This document shows positions 18,196 through 27,665 of a stretch of 64,000 bases of DNA, in pieces. This DNA comes from Vibrio sp. FE10 (GTDB lineage Bacteria > Pseudomonadota > Gammaproteobacteria > Enterobacterales > Vibrionaceae): NCBI RefSeq assembly GCF_030297155.1, contig NZ_AP028067.1:1922001-1986000 (forward strand), read 5' to 3'. The first letter of the stretch is position 1; the number at the start of each line of letters is the position of its first letter. Made by a program: the position numbers and the translations under genes. The notes beneath the pieces were generated by a model. The model worked only from the letters and a program-made list of their open reading frames with translations, did no database searches and was not told where the DNA came from.

Positions 18196-18595
18196 AGGTA
18201 TTTGGGTTGCTTACATCCTAAGCTGCTTCACACCCTTTACTTGTCTGATCTCTGGCGTGATTGCGATTGTCTACGCAGGTTATCGTTTAGATAAAGGTGA
18301 AGACGGTGAAGTAGTGGATACGCATTACTATGGCTTGATTCGCTCGTTCTTCTTGAACTTAACGTTCTTTGTCGTGCTTATCGTAACGGTAGCGACCTCT
18401 AATGGCGTGTTAATCGGTGTGAACGATTACTGGTATCAAAACCATATTATCGATGACATTGCTTACTACATCCCATACGTAGGCATGCTGTTTGGTGGTG
18501 TTGCGATTGTGGTTTGGTTTATCCGGATGTATCAAGGCATGCAGCGTTTAAGTCAAAACTTACCGCAAAATCCTTCAACAGGACCGAACCTGTAA
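18179..18595 (+). CDS. Small membrane protein closing the formate dehydrogenase operon
   Basis: This 138-aa protein has about three membrane helices (roughly 8-32, 56-78, 95-117) and a short hydrophilic tail. The first two helices, with Y-I-L-S-C-F-T-P-F and Y-A-G-Y-R-L, resemble DUF4870-type proteins, but I do not assign it firmly. It has no metal-binding motif. The 17-bp overlap with fdhC implies translational coupling and perhaps a role in membrane assembly of the complex (inference). A terminator follows. Confidence 0.7.
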   Translation: MNKPHKGIWVAYILSCFTPFTCLISGVIAIVYAGYRLDKGEDGEVVDTHYYGLIRSFFLNLTFFVVLIVTVATSNGVLIGVNDYWYQNHIIDDIAYYIPYVGMLFGGVAIVVWFIRMYQGMQRLSQNLPQNPSTGPNL

Positions 18596-18624
18596 CGCTA
18601 ACACGTTAACGACATACCTAAAGA

Positions 18625-18660
18625 AAGCCCAGTGATTCATTTCACTGGGCTTTTTGTTTT
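18625..18660 (+). terminator. Intrinsic terminator of the formate dehydrogenase operon
   Basis: The stem AAGCCCAGTGA-attcat-TCACTGGGCTT is followed by TTTTGTTTTT. Confidence 0.92.
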
Positions 18661-18731
18661 TAAGTCCCTCAAACAGTAAATAGTTGTCAGCCGTTCTCTA
18701 GATTAGAACCTACTTGCTGGCCGCTTCAATA

Positions 18732-18804
18732 TGGTGCAGCTCCCTTATTTGGTGCAATTGTCGTTGTGAATTTTTCGGTTTTTAAGAACCATAAATGTGC
18801 ACCA
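18732..18804 (+). promoter_or_regulatory. NtrC-like half-sites upstream of amtB
   Basis: TGGTGCA occurs at 18732-18738 and 18750-18756, and its inverse TGCACCA at 18798-18804. These match half-sites of the NtrC operator (TGCACCA...TGGTGCA) and lie 70-140 bp upstream of the sigma-54 element, the usual enhancer distance. Confidence 0.6.
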
Positions 18805-18873
18805 GAATATTTAGAATCTAATAATCAATAACTTAAAGTAAAAACCTGTTGCACGAAAATTACCCTTCGCACT

Positions 18874-18889
18874 TGGAACACATCTTGCG
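18874..18889 (+). promoter_or_regulatory. Sigma-54 promoter of amtB
   Basis: TGGAACA-CATC-TTGCG has the -24 GG and -12 GC with correct spacing, about 85 bp before the amtB start codon. Together with the upstream NtrC-like half-sites it indicates nitrogen control. Confidence 0.72.
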
Positions 18890-18972
18890 TTCACTGTTGA
18901 GTCTTTAATTAATTACATCATTGAATCGCACGATATCAGTGCAAATCAGATAAAGCGAAGGAGAATGCTTTA

Positions 18973-20193
18973 ATGAGTGAAACGGTGACTCAAGTTCATA
19001 GTGCAGTACAAACCCTTACCCAAAGTTCAGATACTTTATTCCTATTACTCGGCGCCATCATGGTCTTCTTGATGCACGCTGGCTTTGCATTTCTCGAAGT
19101 CGGTACCGTTCGAAAGAAGAACCAAGTCAATGCGCTGGTTAAGATCCTCTCGGATTTTGGTGTCTCCGCTATTGCTTACTTTTTTATTGGCTACTGGGTC
19201 GCTTACGGCGCGCACTTTTTTGCCGACGCAGAAACGCTCTCGCAAGGGAATGGATATGAACTGGTTAAGTTTTTCTTCCTAATGACCTTTGCCGCAGCAA
19301 TCCCTGCGATTGTATCCGGTGGTATCGCAGAACGTGCACGTTTCTATCCAATTTTGATTGCGACACTGTTTACCGTTGGTTTCATCTACCCATTTTTTGA
19401 AGGCATCATTTGGAATGGTAACTTTGGCTTCCAAGCGTGGCTAGAAGGCCAGTTTGGTTACGGATTCCATGACTTCGCAGGCTCTGTTGTCGTTCACGGC
19501 GTTGGCGGTTGGATTGCATTGGTTGCAGTTTACTTCCTTGGCATGCGTAAAGGTCGTATCCGCGCTGGCAAACACACCAACTTCGCACCATCAAATATTC
19601 CTTTCTTAGCATTAGGTTCTTGGATCTTATGTGTGGGTTGGTTTGGATTCAACGTGATGTCTGCTCAAGCGATCAATGGTATCAGCGGTCTCGTGGCGAT
19701 GAACTCACTCATGGCAATGGTCGGCGGTATTCTTGCGGCTTTAGTCGCAGGTAAAAATGACCCAGGCTTTATTCACAATGGTCCTTTAGCTGGTCTCGTG
19801 GCGATATGTGCAGGTTCAGACTTGATGCATCCATTGGGCGCTTTGATTACTGGCGGTGTTGCAGGCGCACTGTTTGTTTACCTGTTCACGTACATGCAAA
19901 ACAAAACACAGATTGATGATGTACTCGGTGTGTGGCCTCTACACGGCGTGTGTGGCGCTTGGGGTGGCATTGCAGCGGGTATCTTCGGCCAACAAGCATT
20001 CTGGGGGCTAGGGGGCGTGAGCTTTGCTGCTCAAGTTGTCGGTACTTTGGCGGGTATCACTGTAGCTTTGGTTGGCGCACTCATTGTTTATGGTGTGTTG
20101 AGTAAACTAACAGGCTTACGTTTAAGTGAAGAAGACGAGTTCAACGGTGCTGACCTTGCTATTCACAAGATCTCATCAATCAACGAAGACTGA
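18973..20193 (+). CDS. amtB: Ammonium transporter, Amt family
   Basis: This 406-aa inner-membrane channel has about 11 helices. Amt hallmarks are present: F-A-F-L-E-V-G near the first helix, the central H-D-F-A-G-S-V-V-V-H-G-V-G-G (pore His of the twin-His pair) and the second pore His in W-P-L-H-G-V-C-G-A-W-G-G. It lacks the long cleaved leader of E. coli AmtB. There is no glnK next to it, unlike the common glnK-amtB arrangement. AAGGAG is 9 nt before the ATG. Expression is probably under NtrC/sigma-54. Confidence 0.94.
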   Translation: MSETVTQVHSAVQTLTQSSDTLFLLLGAIMVFLMHAGFAFLEVGTVRKKNQVNALVKILSDFGVSAIAYFFIGYWVAYGAHFFADAETLSQGNGYELVKFFFLMTFAAAIPAIVSGGIAERARFYPILIATLFTVGFIYPFFEGIIWNGNFGFQAWLEGQFGYGFHDFAGSVVVHGVGGWIALVAVYFLGMRKGRIRAGKHTNFAPSNIPFLALGSWILCVGWFGFNVMSAQAINGISGLVAMNSLMAMVGGILAALVAGKNDPGFIHNGPLAGLVAICAGSDLMHPLGALITGGVAGALFVYLFTYMQNKTQIDDVLGVWPLHGVCGAWGGIAAGIFGQQAFWGLGGVSFAAQVVGTLAGITVALVGALIVYGVLSKLTGLRLSEEDEFNGADLAIHKISSINED

Positions 20194-20215
20194 TCACGGT
20201 TCAATAGATAAACAA

Positions 20216-20241
20216 TAAGCGGCTTCGGTCGCTTTTTTTGT
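20216..20241 (+). terminator. Intrinsic terminator of amtB
   Basis: A short stem AAGCGGC-TTCG-GTCGCTT with a stable UUCG tetraloop is followed by a run of T. Confidence 0.85.
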
Positions 20242-20396
20242 GTCTGTTCATTCTTAATCTGCTGATATCGAGCGAGTTATGTCACAAATAGCCAATGAAT
20301 TCAGTTGGCTAAGACTATGGTCTAATCCCTAAAACTATTGTTGGAATTTGAACAGTGCTAAGCTGTTACCAAGTGACATATCTAAAAGGACGTTAT

Positions 20397-21131
20397 ATGC
20401 ATTTCCCATACAGAAATATCGTAATTCTTACTGGTGCCGGAATCTCAGCGGAGTCGGGGATACAAACATTTCGAGCGCAAGATGGATTGTGGGAAAACCA
20501 TAAAATCGAAGATGTCGCAACACCTGAGGGTTTTGCAAAAGATCCAGATTTGGTGCAAGAGTTCTACAATAAACGTCGTCATGGCTTACAAAGCGAAAGC
20601 ATCCTGCCAAATTCAGCCCATAAGGCGTTAGGAGAGCTTGAAGACAAACTAGATGGCAAAGTTACAATCATCACTCAAAACATCGACAACCTGCATGAGC
20701 GCGGTGGTAGTAGCAATATCATCCACATGCATGGCGAACTATTAAAAGCGCGATGCAGCGAATCCAATCAAGTTATCGAGCATAAAGACAATATCGAAAC
20801 CGGTGAGCTTTGTCATTGCTGCCAGATCCCCGCTCAAATGCGTCCTCATATTGTTTGGTTTGGCGAAATGCCACTAAGAATGGGCGACATCTATTCAGCG
20901 TTAGAAGAAGCGGATTTGTTCATCTCGATCGGTACGTCAGGTGTGGTTTATCCAGCAGCCGGTTTTGTACATGACGCTAGAATGCATGGCGCACATACAA
21001 TTGAAATCAATCTCGAACCGAGTGCGGTTGAGAGCGAATTTGAAGAGAAACGCTACGGTAAAGCCAGTATTGAAGTGCCGAAATTAGTCGGTGAGCTGTT
21101 GTCTGTAGAGAAAGGTTCTTTGACCGCTTAA
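20397..21131 (+). CDS. cobB: NAD-dependent protein deacylase CobB (sirtuin)
   Basis: This 244-aa class III sirtuin removes acetyl and succinyl groups from protein lysines using NAD. Motifs are [11 protein letters not shown] (NAD site, about 11-21), [12 protein letters not shown], the catalytic His in H-M-H-G-E, and a zinc-region set A-R-C...C-H-C-C as in E. coli CobB. The Y-x2-R pair of desuccinylases appears in the segment after the NAD loop (E-F-Y-N-K-R-R). ATG 20397 with AAAGGA 7 nt upstream is preferred to the longer frame at 20355, whose extra 14 residues are not family-like. Confidence 0.95.
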   Translation: MHFPYRNIVILTGAGISAESGIQTFRAQDGLWENHKIEDVATPEGFAKDPDLVQEFYNKRRHGLQSESILPNSAHKALGELEDKLDGKVTIITQNIDNLHERGGSSNIIHMHGELLKARCSESNQVIEHKDNIETGELCHCCQIPAQMRPHIVWFGEMPLRMGDIYSALEEADLFISIGTSGVVYPAAGFVHDARMHGAHTIEINLEPSAVESEFEEKRYGKASIEVPKLVGELLSVEKGSLTA

Positions 21132-21286
21132 ACTTGTCATAACGCTTTTGCTCAAGCTTAGCTAACAAGGCAAATACGTGTCCGACTGCAACCAAGCAAG
21201 TCAGATAGGTGTTTGCTTTTTTGTTCATGAAGAGTTTTGTTCATATAAGTAAATCGCAGCCTGTTAAAATCTCATTTCACTGAAGA

Positions 21287-22075
21287 TTAAGAGCTAGTTG
21301 AAACAGAACGCTGCGCTTTTTTCATTTCATACATAGCCTTATCTGACTTATCCAGCGCCTGTTGAAAGTTATCCTGACAAGTGACTTCGATGCCGTAAGA
21401 AAAAGAGATGTTTTCACCGTGAAGTAGGTTGTTAACTTGGCTGACGAACTCACCACCACGACCCAGCTGCGCCGTTGCGACAAACTCATCGCCGCCAACA
21501 CGAAACACCATTTCATCTTCTAATACCGCTTGGCTTAATGCCTGAGAGAAGCGAACGATCATCAGATCTCCGACTTTATGGCCTTTACGATCATTCACCG
21601 TTTTTAACCCATCCAAATCGAAATAGATGAGTTCGAATTCTTTCAATTTGATTGCATCGAACTTCTTACGGTTATACAAACCTGTCAGCTCATCTTGCTT
21701 ACTTTGGTCTTTTAATTGAGTGGTCAGCTCAGTAATGCCGTAGGCAATAAGTAGGAAGGCTATTTGCAATAAGCCATCTTCAAGAAAGGTGTCGAGTAGT
21801 TCGTTTCTGTCTGCCCATTCATCGAGATGTTTGAGTTCTGTGGTCACATCATAAAATAGGTTGAAAATAAGCAATATAGCCCCGTAGCGAAGGATTTTAT
21901 GAGGGCGAATGGCATGACGAGCAACGTAGTAGATGTACATAGTAATCACGAGGGTGTTTGTTTCGAAAAACAGGTCGTAATTAGAGTCTATGTGGATGAA
22001 TGAACTCAGGCCGAGCATCAAGAAAGACGCAAGAAGCATCAGAGTCACAACCAATAATATCGGGTTCGCTGGCAT
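21287..22075 (-). CDS. Membrane-bound diguanylate cyclase (GGDEF)
   Basis: The protein is about 262 aa. The N-terminal part has about four or five membrane helices (roughly 5-27, 34-55, 65-85, 105-125), and a C-terminal GGDEF domain carries D-E-L-T-G-L-Y-N-R, Y-F-D-L-D-G-L-K and the intact G-G-D-E-F active site, so it should make c-di-GMP. The RxxD inhibitory site is absent (L-E-D-E at that position), implying no product inhibition. Start is either ATG 22075 or GTG 22087; I prefer 22075 because GGAG is then 11 nt upstream rather than overlapping the start. It stands alone, convergent with cobB. Confidence 0.88.
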   Translation of the reverse strand: MPANPILLVVTLMLLASFLMLGLSSFIHIDSNYDLFFETNTLVITMYIYYVARHAIRPHKILRYGAILLIFNLFYDVTTELKHLDEWADRNELLDTFLEDGLLQIAFLLIAYGITELTTQLKDQSKQDELTGLYNRKKFDAIKLKEFELIYFDLDGLKTVNDRKGHKVGDLMIVRFSQALSQAVLEDEMVFRVGGDEFVATAQLGRGGEFVSQVNNLLHGENISFSYGIEVTCQDNFQQALDKSDKAMYEMKKAQRSVSTSS

Positions 22076-22125
22076 ATTATAACGCACTCCATGTCGTTTA
22101 ATGCCATCCTATATAAAGTATAGAT

Positions 22126-22155
22126 AAAAATAAAGCGGCTTACGCCGCTTTATTA
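22126..22155 (-). terminator. Terminator after the second potD
   Basis: The stem AAAGCGGC-ttac-GCCGCTTT is followed on the minus strand by TATTTTTATC. It ends the pot operon. Confidence 0.85.
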
Positions 22156-22171
22156 ACCTGTCAGTAACAAT

Positions 22172-23209
22172 CTAGTTGTTTACTTTAAGTTTTTGGAAGT
22201 ACTCGTCATAAATAACGCTCGCTTCGCCAACTTCATCTTGCCAAACGCCGTTATCCATCACTGATTGTGGTGGGAAAACGTTCTTATCTTCAGCAAATTC
22301 TTTAGGAAGAAGAGGGTAAGCCGTTTTAACTGGCGTCGGGTAACCGATCTCTAGAGCAATCTTAGCTGCGTTTTCAGGGCGAAGAAGGAAGTCGATCATC
22401 TTATGTGCCGCTTCAGTGTTCTTAGCACCTGCTGGAATCGCTAGGCTGTCCATCCAGAAGATAGCGCCTGTCTCTGGCCAGATGATGTCAATCGTCGCGC
22501 CTTCTTGGCGTGCCATGTAAGCAGAGCCATTCCAAAGCATACCAAGAGACACTTCACCCGCTAGGTAAGGGTTTGCTGGGAAATCTGAGTTAAATACCAA
22601 TACGTTTGGCATCAGCTTACGAAGTTCTTCGTACGCTTCTTTGATTTCTTCAGGGTTCGTTGTGTTTGGAGAATAACCCAGTTTAGACAGTGCGATATGG
22701 AAAACCTCACGAGAGTCATCCATCATCATCAGTTGACCTTCCCACTGTGTATCCCACAGATCGCCCCAGTTTTTAACTGAAGACTTGTCTAGCATATCTG
22801 AGTTGATACCAATACCCGTTGCGCCCCAGATGTATGGGATCGAGTAGTTGTTGTTTGGGTCAAATGGCTTATCTAAGTAATTTGGATCCAAATCAGCAAA
22901 GTGGCTTAGCTTAGTTTTATCAAGCTCTTGAAGCATGCCTTCTTTACGCATCTTAGAAACGAAGTAAGTAGAAGGAACCACTAAGTCGTAACCCGTACCT
23001 TGAGTTTTTAACTTAGCGTACATGCTTTCGTTAGACTCATAAGTTGAGTAGTAGACTTTAATGCCAGTCTCTTCTGTGAAGTCTTCTAACACTTCATTTG
23101 GAATATATTCAGACCAGTTGTAAAAATACAGTTCTTGGTCAGCTGCGAAAGAGGGTGTAGAAAGTAAAGTAGCAGCACACAATGCGCCGGTATACAGTGT
23201 TTTTTTCAT
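22172..23209 (-). CDS. potD1: Spermidine/putrescine-type periplasmic binding protein PotD (distal copy)
   Basis: The protein is about 345 aa with signal peptide 1-22 (ends S-F-A-A). It is very close to E. coli PotD, including L-Y-F-Y-N-W-S-E-Y, S-T-Y-E-S-N-E-S, the D-S-R-E-V-F loop, W-N-G-S-A-Y-M-A-R-Q and F-W-M-D-S-L-A-I-P, which line the polyamine pocket. It should therefore be the canonical polyamine binder feeding PotABC. The ATG 15 nt into the longest frame was chosen so that the basic M-K-K signal start follows GGAAC. It lies last in the operon, behind a hairpin. Confidence 0.93.
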   Translation of the reverse strand: MKKTLYTGALCAATLLSTPSFAADQELYFYNWSEYIPNEVLEDFTEETGIKVYYSTYESNESMYAKLKTQGTGYDLVVPSTYFVSKMRKEGMLQELDKTKLSHFADLDPNYLDKPFDPNNNYSIPYIWGATGIGINSDMLDKSSVKNWGDLWDTQWEGQLMMMDDSREVFHIALSKLGYSPNTTNPEEIKEAYEELRKLMPNVLVFNSDFPANPYLAGEVSLGMLWNGSAYMARQEGATIDIIWPETGAIFWMDSLAIPAGAKNTEAAHKMIDFLLRPENAAKIALEIGYPTPVKTAYPLLPKEFAEDKNVFPPQSVMDNGVWQDEVGEASVIYDEYFQKLKVNN

Positions 23210-23304
23210 TACTGTTCCGTTCATTTGTTTGATTTGGAGCTGGGTAGTGAACCCAAAGTAAATGGATTTCTAAAAATCGCGCTAGATTATAGCAGTGATA
23301 TAAC

Positions 23305-23331
23305 AAAATAGGCAGCCTAAGCTGCCTATTC
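23305..23331 (-). terminator. Hairpin/attenuator between the two potD genes
   Basis: The stem AATAGGCAGC-ctaa-GCTGCCTATT is followed on the minus strand by TTTGTTA. It lies about 100 bp before the distal potD start and could stop or trim part of the transcript. Confidence 0.65.
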
Positions 23332-23436
23332 ATTGATATTCTTATTTTTAACGTGTTGATTATCTAACTGAGGTTGTTAAGTAAACCAGTTACTTATTAG
23401 CGTCTGTTGACCAGAGCAATTAGATAAAGAACTCGC

Positions 23437-24471
23437 TTACTGACCGGCTTTAAGCTTCATGAAGTAATCTTCGTACTTCACTGTCTTATCGCCAACCGCA
23501 GCTTGCCATTCAACACGGTCAAGATCTTCTTGCGACGGGAACAGAGCAGGGCTGTCTTTGAACTTCTCATTAGACGCTTTGACTGCCGTTAGATAACCTG
23601 TGTCGCGAGAAATTTGCTCTGCGATTTCTGGGCGAAGTAGGAAGTCGATCATCTTATGAGCCGCTTCTACGTTTACTGCGCCAGAACTGATGGCAAAGTT
23701 ATCAACCCAACCGATGCCGCCTTCTTTAGGGAAAACCAGTTTAATCGGCAGACCTTCATTTTGCGCTGCAGCAGCAGAACCGTTCCAAAGCATACCAAGA
23801 CCCACTTCACCAGACATGTATGGTGCGCCAGGGTTATCTGAGTTAAACACAAGAACGTTTGGCATCAGCTTGCGCAGCTCAGCGTAGGCTTCGTCGATTT
23901 CTTTCTCGTTAGTCGTGTTACCTGAGTAACCTAACTTACGCAGTGCGATGTGGAACACTTCACGCGTGTCGTCCATCATCATCAGCTGACCTTCAAGCTC
24001 TGGCTTCCATAGATCAGCCCAGCTTTGGAAATCTTCTGGATCGTACATGTCTGTGTTAACAGCCAGGCCCGTAATAGCGACAACATGTGGAATGGAGTAG
24101 TCGTTGCTCGGATCATATGGCTTATCTAGGTAGTTTGTATCTAGATTCGCAAAATTGTTTAGCTTGGTTTTGTCGATCTTTTGAAGCATGCCTTCGTCGC
24201 GCATTTTAGACACGAAGTAGGTTGAAGGAACCACAAGGTCGTAACCTTTATTGTGCGTTTTCAATTTTGCGTACAAAGTTTCATTCGACTCGTAAGTCGA
24301 GTAAATCACTTTGATGCCAGTTTCATCCGTGAACTGTTCTAAGATCTCACTGTTGATGTAAGGTCCCCAGTTCATGAATACCAATTCTTTGTTATCTTTT
24401 GCAAACGATGGTGCAGATAACATTGAAAGCGCACATGCACTACCAGCTAATAGAGTAGCCCATTTTTTCAT
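23437..24471 (-). CDS. potD2: PotD-like periplasmic binding protein with diverged pocket (proximal copy)
   Basis: The protein is about 344 aa with signal peptide ending S-F-A-K. It is paralogous to the neighbouring PotD, but pocket-lining segments differ: M-N-W-G-P-Y instead of Y-N-W-S-E-Y, V-V-A-I-T-G-L instead of I-W-G-A-T-G-I, A-A-A-A-Q-N-E instead of A-Y-M-A-R-Q-E, and G-W-V-D-N-F instead of F-W-M-D-S-L. The Trp and Asp of the last motif remain, so a polyamine-like cation is still likely, perhaps with altered preference. V. cholerae has the same tandem pair in its potABCD2D1 cluster (recalled). Confidence 0.9.
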   Translation of the reverse strand: MKKWATLLAGSACALSMLSAPSFAKDNKELVFMNWGPYINSEILEQFTDETGIKVIYSTYESNETLYAKLKTHNKGYDLVVPSTYFVSKMRDEGMLQKIDKTKLNNFANLDTNYLDKPYDPSNDYSIPHVVAITGLAVNTDMYDPEDFQSWADLWKPELEGQLMMMDDTREVFHIALRKLGYSGNTTNEKEIDEAYAELRKLMPNVLVFNSDNPGAPYMSGEVGLGMLWNGSAAAAQNEGLPIKLVFPKEGGIGWVDNFAISSGAVNVEAAHKMIDFLLRPEIAEQISRDTGYLTAVKASNEKFKDSPALFPSQEDLDRVEWQAAVGDKTVKYEDYFMKLKAGQ

Positions 24472-24517
24472 TGACGTTAGCTCCAAACTAAACGTTGCCC
24501 GAAGGCACTAGATAGAA

Positions 24518-24546
24518 AAACAGAATGGCAATTTACCATTCTGTTT
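24518..24546 (-). terminator. Hairpin between potC and the first potD
   Basis: The stem AAACAGAATGG-caattt-ACCATTCTGTTT is followed on the minus strand by TTCTATC. Only about 45 bp separate it from the next start codon, with no clear promoter in between, so it more likely sets mRNA processing or partial read-through than full termination. Confidence 0.6.
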
Positions 24547-24608
24547 ATGAATAACACTGTTGTTAAACTTGAATCTTATCAAGTCTGTCTCAGTAAAGAG
24601 TAGGAGAC

Positions 24609-25379
24609 TTACTTGATTTTCTCTCTCGCTAATAACTGAGAAATAATCACCAGTATTAATGACACCACTAACATCACTGTTGCTAGGGCGTTGACCTCTG
24701 GAGATATTCCGACTTTAACCATCGAGTAGATCTTCAGTGGCAAGATTTCATAGGTTGGACCCGTTACGAAAGAGCTGATGATCACATCGTCCAAAGACAG
24801 TGTGAAGCTCAATAACCAACCCGCAGCCACCGCTGGCTTAGCCAGAGGAAGGATGATCTGTTTTAGAATCGTCCATTCACTTGCACCTAAATCTTTTGCG
24901 GCTTCTAGCATCTTGACATCAAAGCCATTCAAGCGACTGTAGACCGTGACAACAACGAACGGCAGACAGAAAGTAATGTGCGCTGCAAGTAGGGTAAAGA
25001 ACCCAAGTTGCACACCCATTACCAAGAATAGCGCAAGAAGCGAAATCGCCATTACGATATCTGGCGACATCATCACGATGAACAACATGCCATTGACGAT
25101 GCCTTTACCTTTAAATTGGTAACGGAATAGGGCAACGGCAGTCAGGCTTCCGACAATCGTTGCGGCAGTTGCAGAGAACACCGCGACGTTGATCGAATGC
25201 CACGCAGCCTGCATTAGGCTGTCGTTGTTAATCAGCGCGTCATACCACTTAGTGGTAAAGCCACCCCATTTCATGCCGAATTTATTGGCATTAAATGAGT
25301 TTGCAATCAATACGATAATAGGTAGGTATAGAAAAGCGTATACCAGCGCCATAAAGCTGAACTTAACTGTGCGACCCAT
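24609..25379 (-). CDS. potC: Polyamine ABC transporter permease PotC
   Basis: This 256-aa inner-membrane permease has about six helices and the EAA loop [17 protein letters not shown] that contacts the ATPase. It matches PotC of the PotABCD importer. Its ATG shares one base with the potB stop (TAATG), so translation is coupled. Transport is driven by PotA with substrate delivered by PotD. Confidence 0.95.
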   Translation of the reverse strand: MGRTVKFSFMALVYAFLYLPIIVLIANSFNANKFGMKWGGFTTKWYDALINNDSLMQAAWHSINVAVFSATAATIVGSLTAVALFRYQFKGKGIVNGMLFIVMMSPDIVMAISLLALFLVMGVQLGFFTLLAAHITFCLPFVVVTVYSRLNGFDVKMLEAAKDLGASEWTILKQIILPLAKPAVAAGWLLSFTLSLDDVIISSFVTGPTYEILPLKIYSMVKVGISPEVNALATVMLVVSLILVIISQLLAREKIK

Positions 25380-26236
25380 TAGTCTAGCTCCACTTTCTTA
25401 TTCAATAACTTGCCTGCACGGTAGTAGGCATAAAGCATCACGGCCATAGCAGTGGTCAGTGCAATACTGGTTGCCGCGCCAAACGGCCAGTCTCGAGCGT
25501 TGAGCACTTGGCTCTTAATCACGTTACCGATCAATAGGTTCTTAGCGCCGCCCAACAAGTCTGAAATGTAGAACATTCCAAGCGCAGGGAGCAATACAAG
25601 TAAGCAACCGCCGATAATGCCTGGCATTGTTAGGGGTAAAACAACCTTCAATAACGTTTGAAGTTTGTTCGCACCTAAGTCTTTAGCCGCTTCTAAATAA
25701 GTATCGTCTAGCTTTTCAATTGCTGAATACAACGGCAAAATCATGAACGGAAGTAGGATATACACTAAACCGATCATTACTGCCGTTTCTGAATACATAA
25801 TACGAAGTGGCTTATCGATAATGTCTAACGCCAACAAGCCTTTGTTCAACACACCTTGAGTACCCAGAACCACTTTTAATCCGTAAGTACGAATCAAAGA
25901 GTTTGTCCAAAATGGCACAATCACTAGAAACAACATGATTGGACGCCATTTCGCTGGCATTTTTGCCACGATGTAGGCGAACGGGTAACCAATAATTAAA
26001 CAAAGTAGGGTTGCGACAATCGCCATATAGAAAGAGTGCATCAGCACTTTAAAATACAGCGGATCAGCCAAACGCAAGTAGTTATCGAGAGTGAAGGTCA
26101 TCTCGATCAAGTTCGCTTCATCACGAGTTAGAAAGCTAGTACCGATGATCATGATGTTTGGAATCATCACGAACAGCACTAACCAACCTGTGATTAAAGC
26201 AACAATCGCGTTTTGTAAATTAAACTTCTTGCTCAT
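25379..26236 (-). CDS. potB: Polyamine ABC transporter permease PotB
   Basis: This 285-aa six-helix permease has the EAA loop [15 protein letters not shown]. It pairs with PotC to form the membrane channel. The start codon lies inside potA with a 17-bp overlap, and its stop overlaps the potC start by one base; both point to translational coupling. Confidence 0.95.
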   Translation of the reverse strand: MSKKFNLQNAIVALITGWLVLFVMIPNIMIIGTSFLTRDEANLIEMTFTLDNYLRLADPLYFKVLMHSFYMAIVATLLCLIIGYPFAYIVAKMPAKWRPIMLFLVIVPFWTNSLIRTYGLKVVLGTQGVLNKGLLALDIIDKPLRIMYSETAVMIGLVYILLPFMILPLYSAIEKLDDTYLEAAKDLGANKLQTLLKVVLPLTMPGIIGGCLLVLLPALGMFYISDLLGGAKNLLIGNVIKSQVLNARDWPFGAATSIALTTAMAVMLYAYYRAGKLLNKKVELD

Positions 26237-27335
26237 CTTCTAACACCACTTCCCAGCTCTCAACCCAAGTTACTGCAACTTTTTGGCCCAGTGAGTGATC
26301 AACATCAGGGTCATCTTCGTTGAAGAATTCGCTAACCATGACACGCATACCAGATTCAAGTTCTACGACTGAATCTAATGTCATGCCTTTGTAGGTTCGC
26401 TCGACAATGTGGCCGACAATACCGCTTTGATCCGACTCTTTAATTTCTTCGATACGAAGATCTTCAGGGCGAAGTAGTACTTGCAGTTTTTGGCCCGGTG
26501 CTACGTCTTTATCGTGATAGATAATTGACTCTTCACCTTCGATTGTCGCAACAATGCGCTTTTCATCTTGACGAGATTTCGCTGTCGCTTCGAATACGTT
26601 AATTTCACCAATGAAACGAGCAACAAACAGGTTCTTAGGCTCTTCGTAGATTTCTCTTGGCGTTCCGTCTTGTTCAATCACGCCATCACGCATAACAATA
26701 ATACGATCAGACATGGACAATGCTTCTTCTTGGTCATGCGTTACAAAAATGAACGTGATACCAAGTTGGCGTTGCAGTTGTTTAAGTTCGATTTGCATTT
26801 GTTTACGTAGTTTGTAATCAAGAGCAGATAGAGACTCATCCAACAAAAGAACTTTAGGCTTATTAACGACAGCACGAGCGATTGCGATACGTTGCTGTTG
26901 GCCACCAGATAGCTGGTGTGGCTTTCGTTGTGCCATTTGTTCTAGGCGCACCATTTTTAAAGCATCCATTACACGAGGTTCAATCTCAGTGTTTGGTACT
27001 TTCTGCATGCGTAAACCAAATGCCACATTGTCGAAAACGGTCATATGTGGGAATAGGGCATAGCTTTGGAATACAGTGTTAACATGCCTTTGTTCAGCAG
27101 GAACTTGGGTTACATTCTGTTGGGCTAATAGTATTTCACCACTATCTGCCGTTTCAAACCCTGCAATCATTCTTAGTACCGTGGTTTTACCACAACCGGA
27201 CGGGCCTAATATCGTGAGAAACTCACCATGATTTACGTTTAGATCAAGATTGCCGATGACTTCCTTACCATCGAAACTTTTACTAATGCCAGTTAACTGT
27301 ACGACTGGCTTTCCTACTGATTTTTTAGCGTTCAA
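26220..27335 (-). CDS. potA: Polyamine ABC transporter ATPase PotA
   Basis: This 371-aa ATPase has Walker [10 protein letters not shown], signature L-S-G-G-Q-Q-Q-R and Walker [12 protein letters not shown] (the D-E-S variant is normal for PotA). A C-terminal TOBE-type regulatory domain of about 110 aa begins near residue 260 (R-P-E-D-L-R). It energises spermidine/putrescine uptake. It is the first gene of the potABC-potD-potD operon; the promoter must lie in the 330 bp upstream. Confidence 0.96.
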   Translation of the reverse strand: MNAKKSVGKPVVQLTGISKSFDGKEVIGNLDLNVNHGEFLTILGPSGCGKTTVLRMIAGFETADSGEILLAQQNVTQVPAEQRHVNTVFQSYALFPHMTVFDNVAFGLRMQKVPNTEIEPRVMDALKMVRLEQMAQRKPHQLSGGQQQRIAIARAVVNKPKVLLLDESLSALDYKLRKQMQIELKQLQRQLGITFIFVTHDQEEALSMSDRIIVMRDGVIEQDGTPREIYEEPKNLFVARFIGEINVFEATAKSRQDEKRIVATIEGEESIIYHDKDVAPGQKLQVLLRPEDLRIEEIKESDQSGIVGHIVERTYKGMTLDSVVELESGMRVMVSEFFNEDDPDVDHSLGQKVAVTWVESWEVVLEDEQEV

Positions 27336-27665
27336 CGTCTGTTTTTCTCCACCTTGGTTCTATTTGAGACCTGTTGCTATACACTTTTAAGGCGCGCATG
27401 ATAATCACCAAAAACGTGAATTCAAAGCATTTTTTACCTTTCGAAGATAAAAAATTTCGCAGGTAAAAGTAAACATCCTTTACCATACTGTTATTTATTG
27501 GGTTTACACCCTAATAAGTGTCTAATTATTAACCATTAAGACGCAAAAGCAAGCCTTGTTACAGATTCATATTTTAGTTTGTTCCCGACATATGAGTATA
27601 ATGAAGGTAATTTTTTATCAATAAGTTAGGTGGCTTCAAGCAATTGAGTACACCTAGGTATCAAT
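27336..27665. promoter_or_regulatory. Divergent promoter region potA / membrane protein gene
   Basis: This 330-bp AT-rich spacer between divergent genes contains no recognisable operator, RNA or repeat beyond A/T tracts. Confidence 0.45.
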
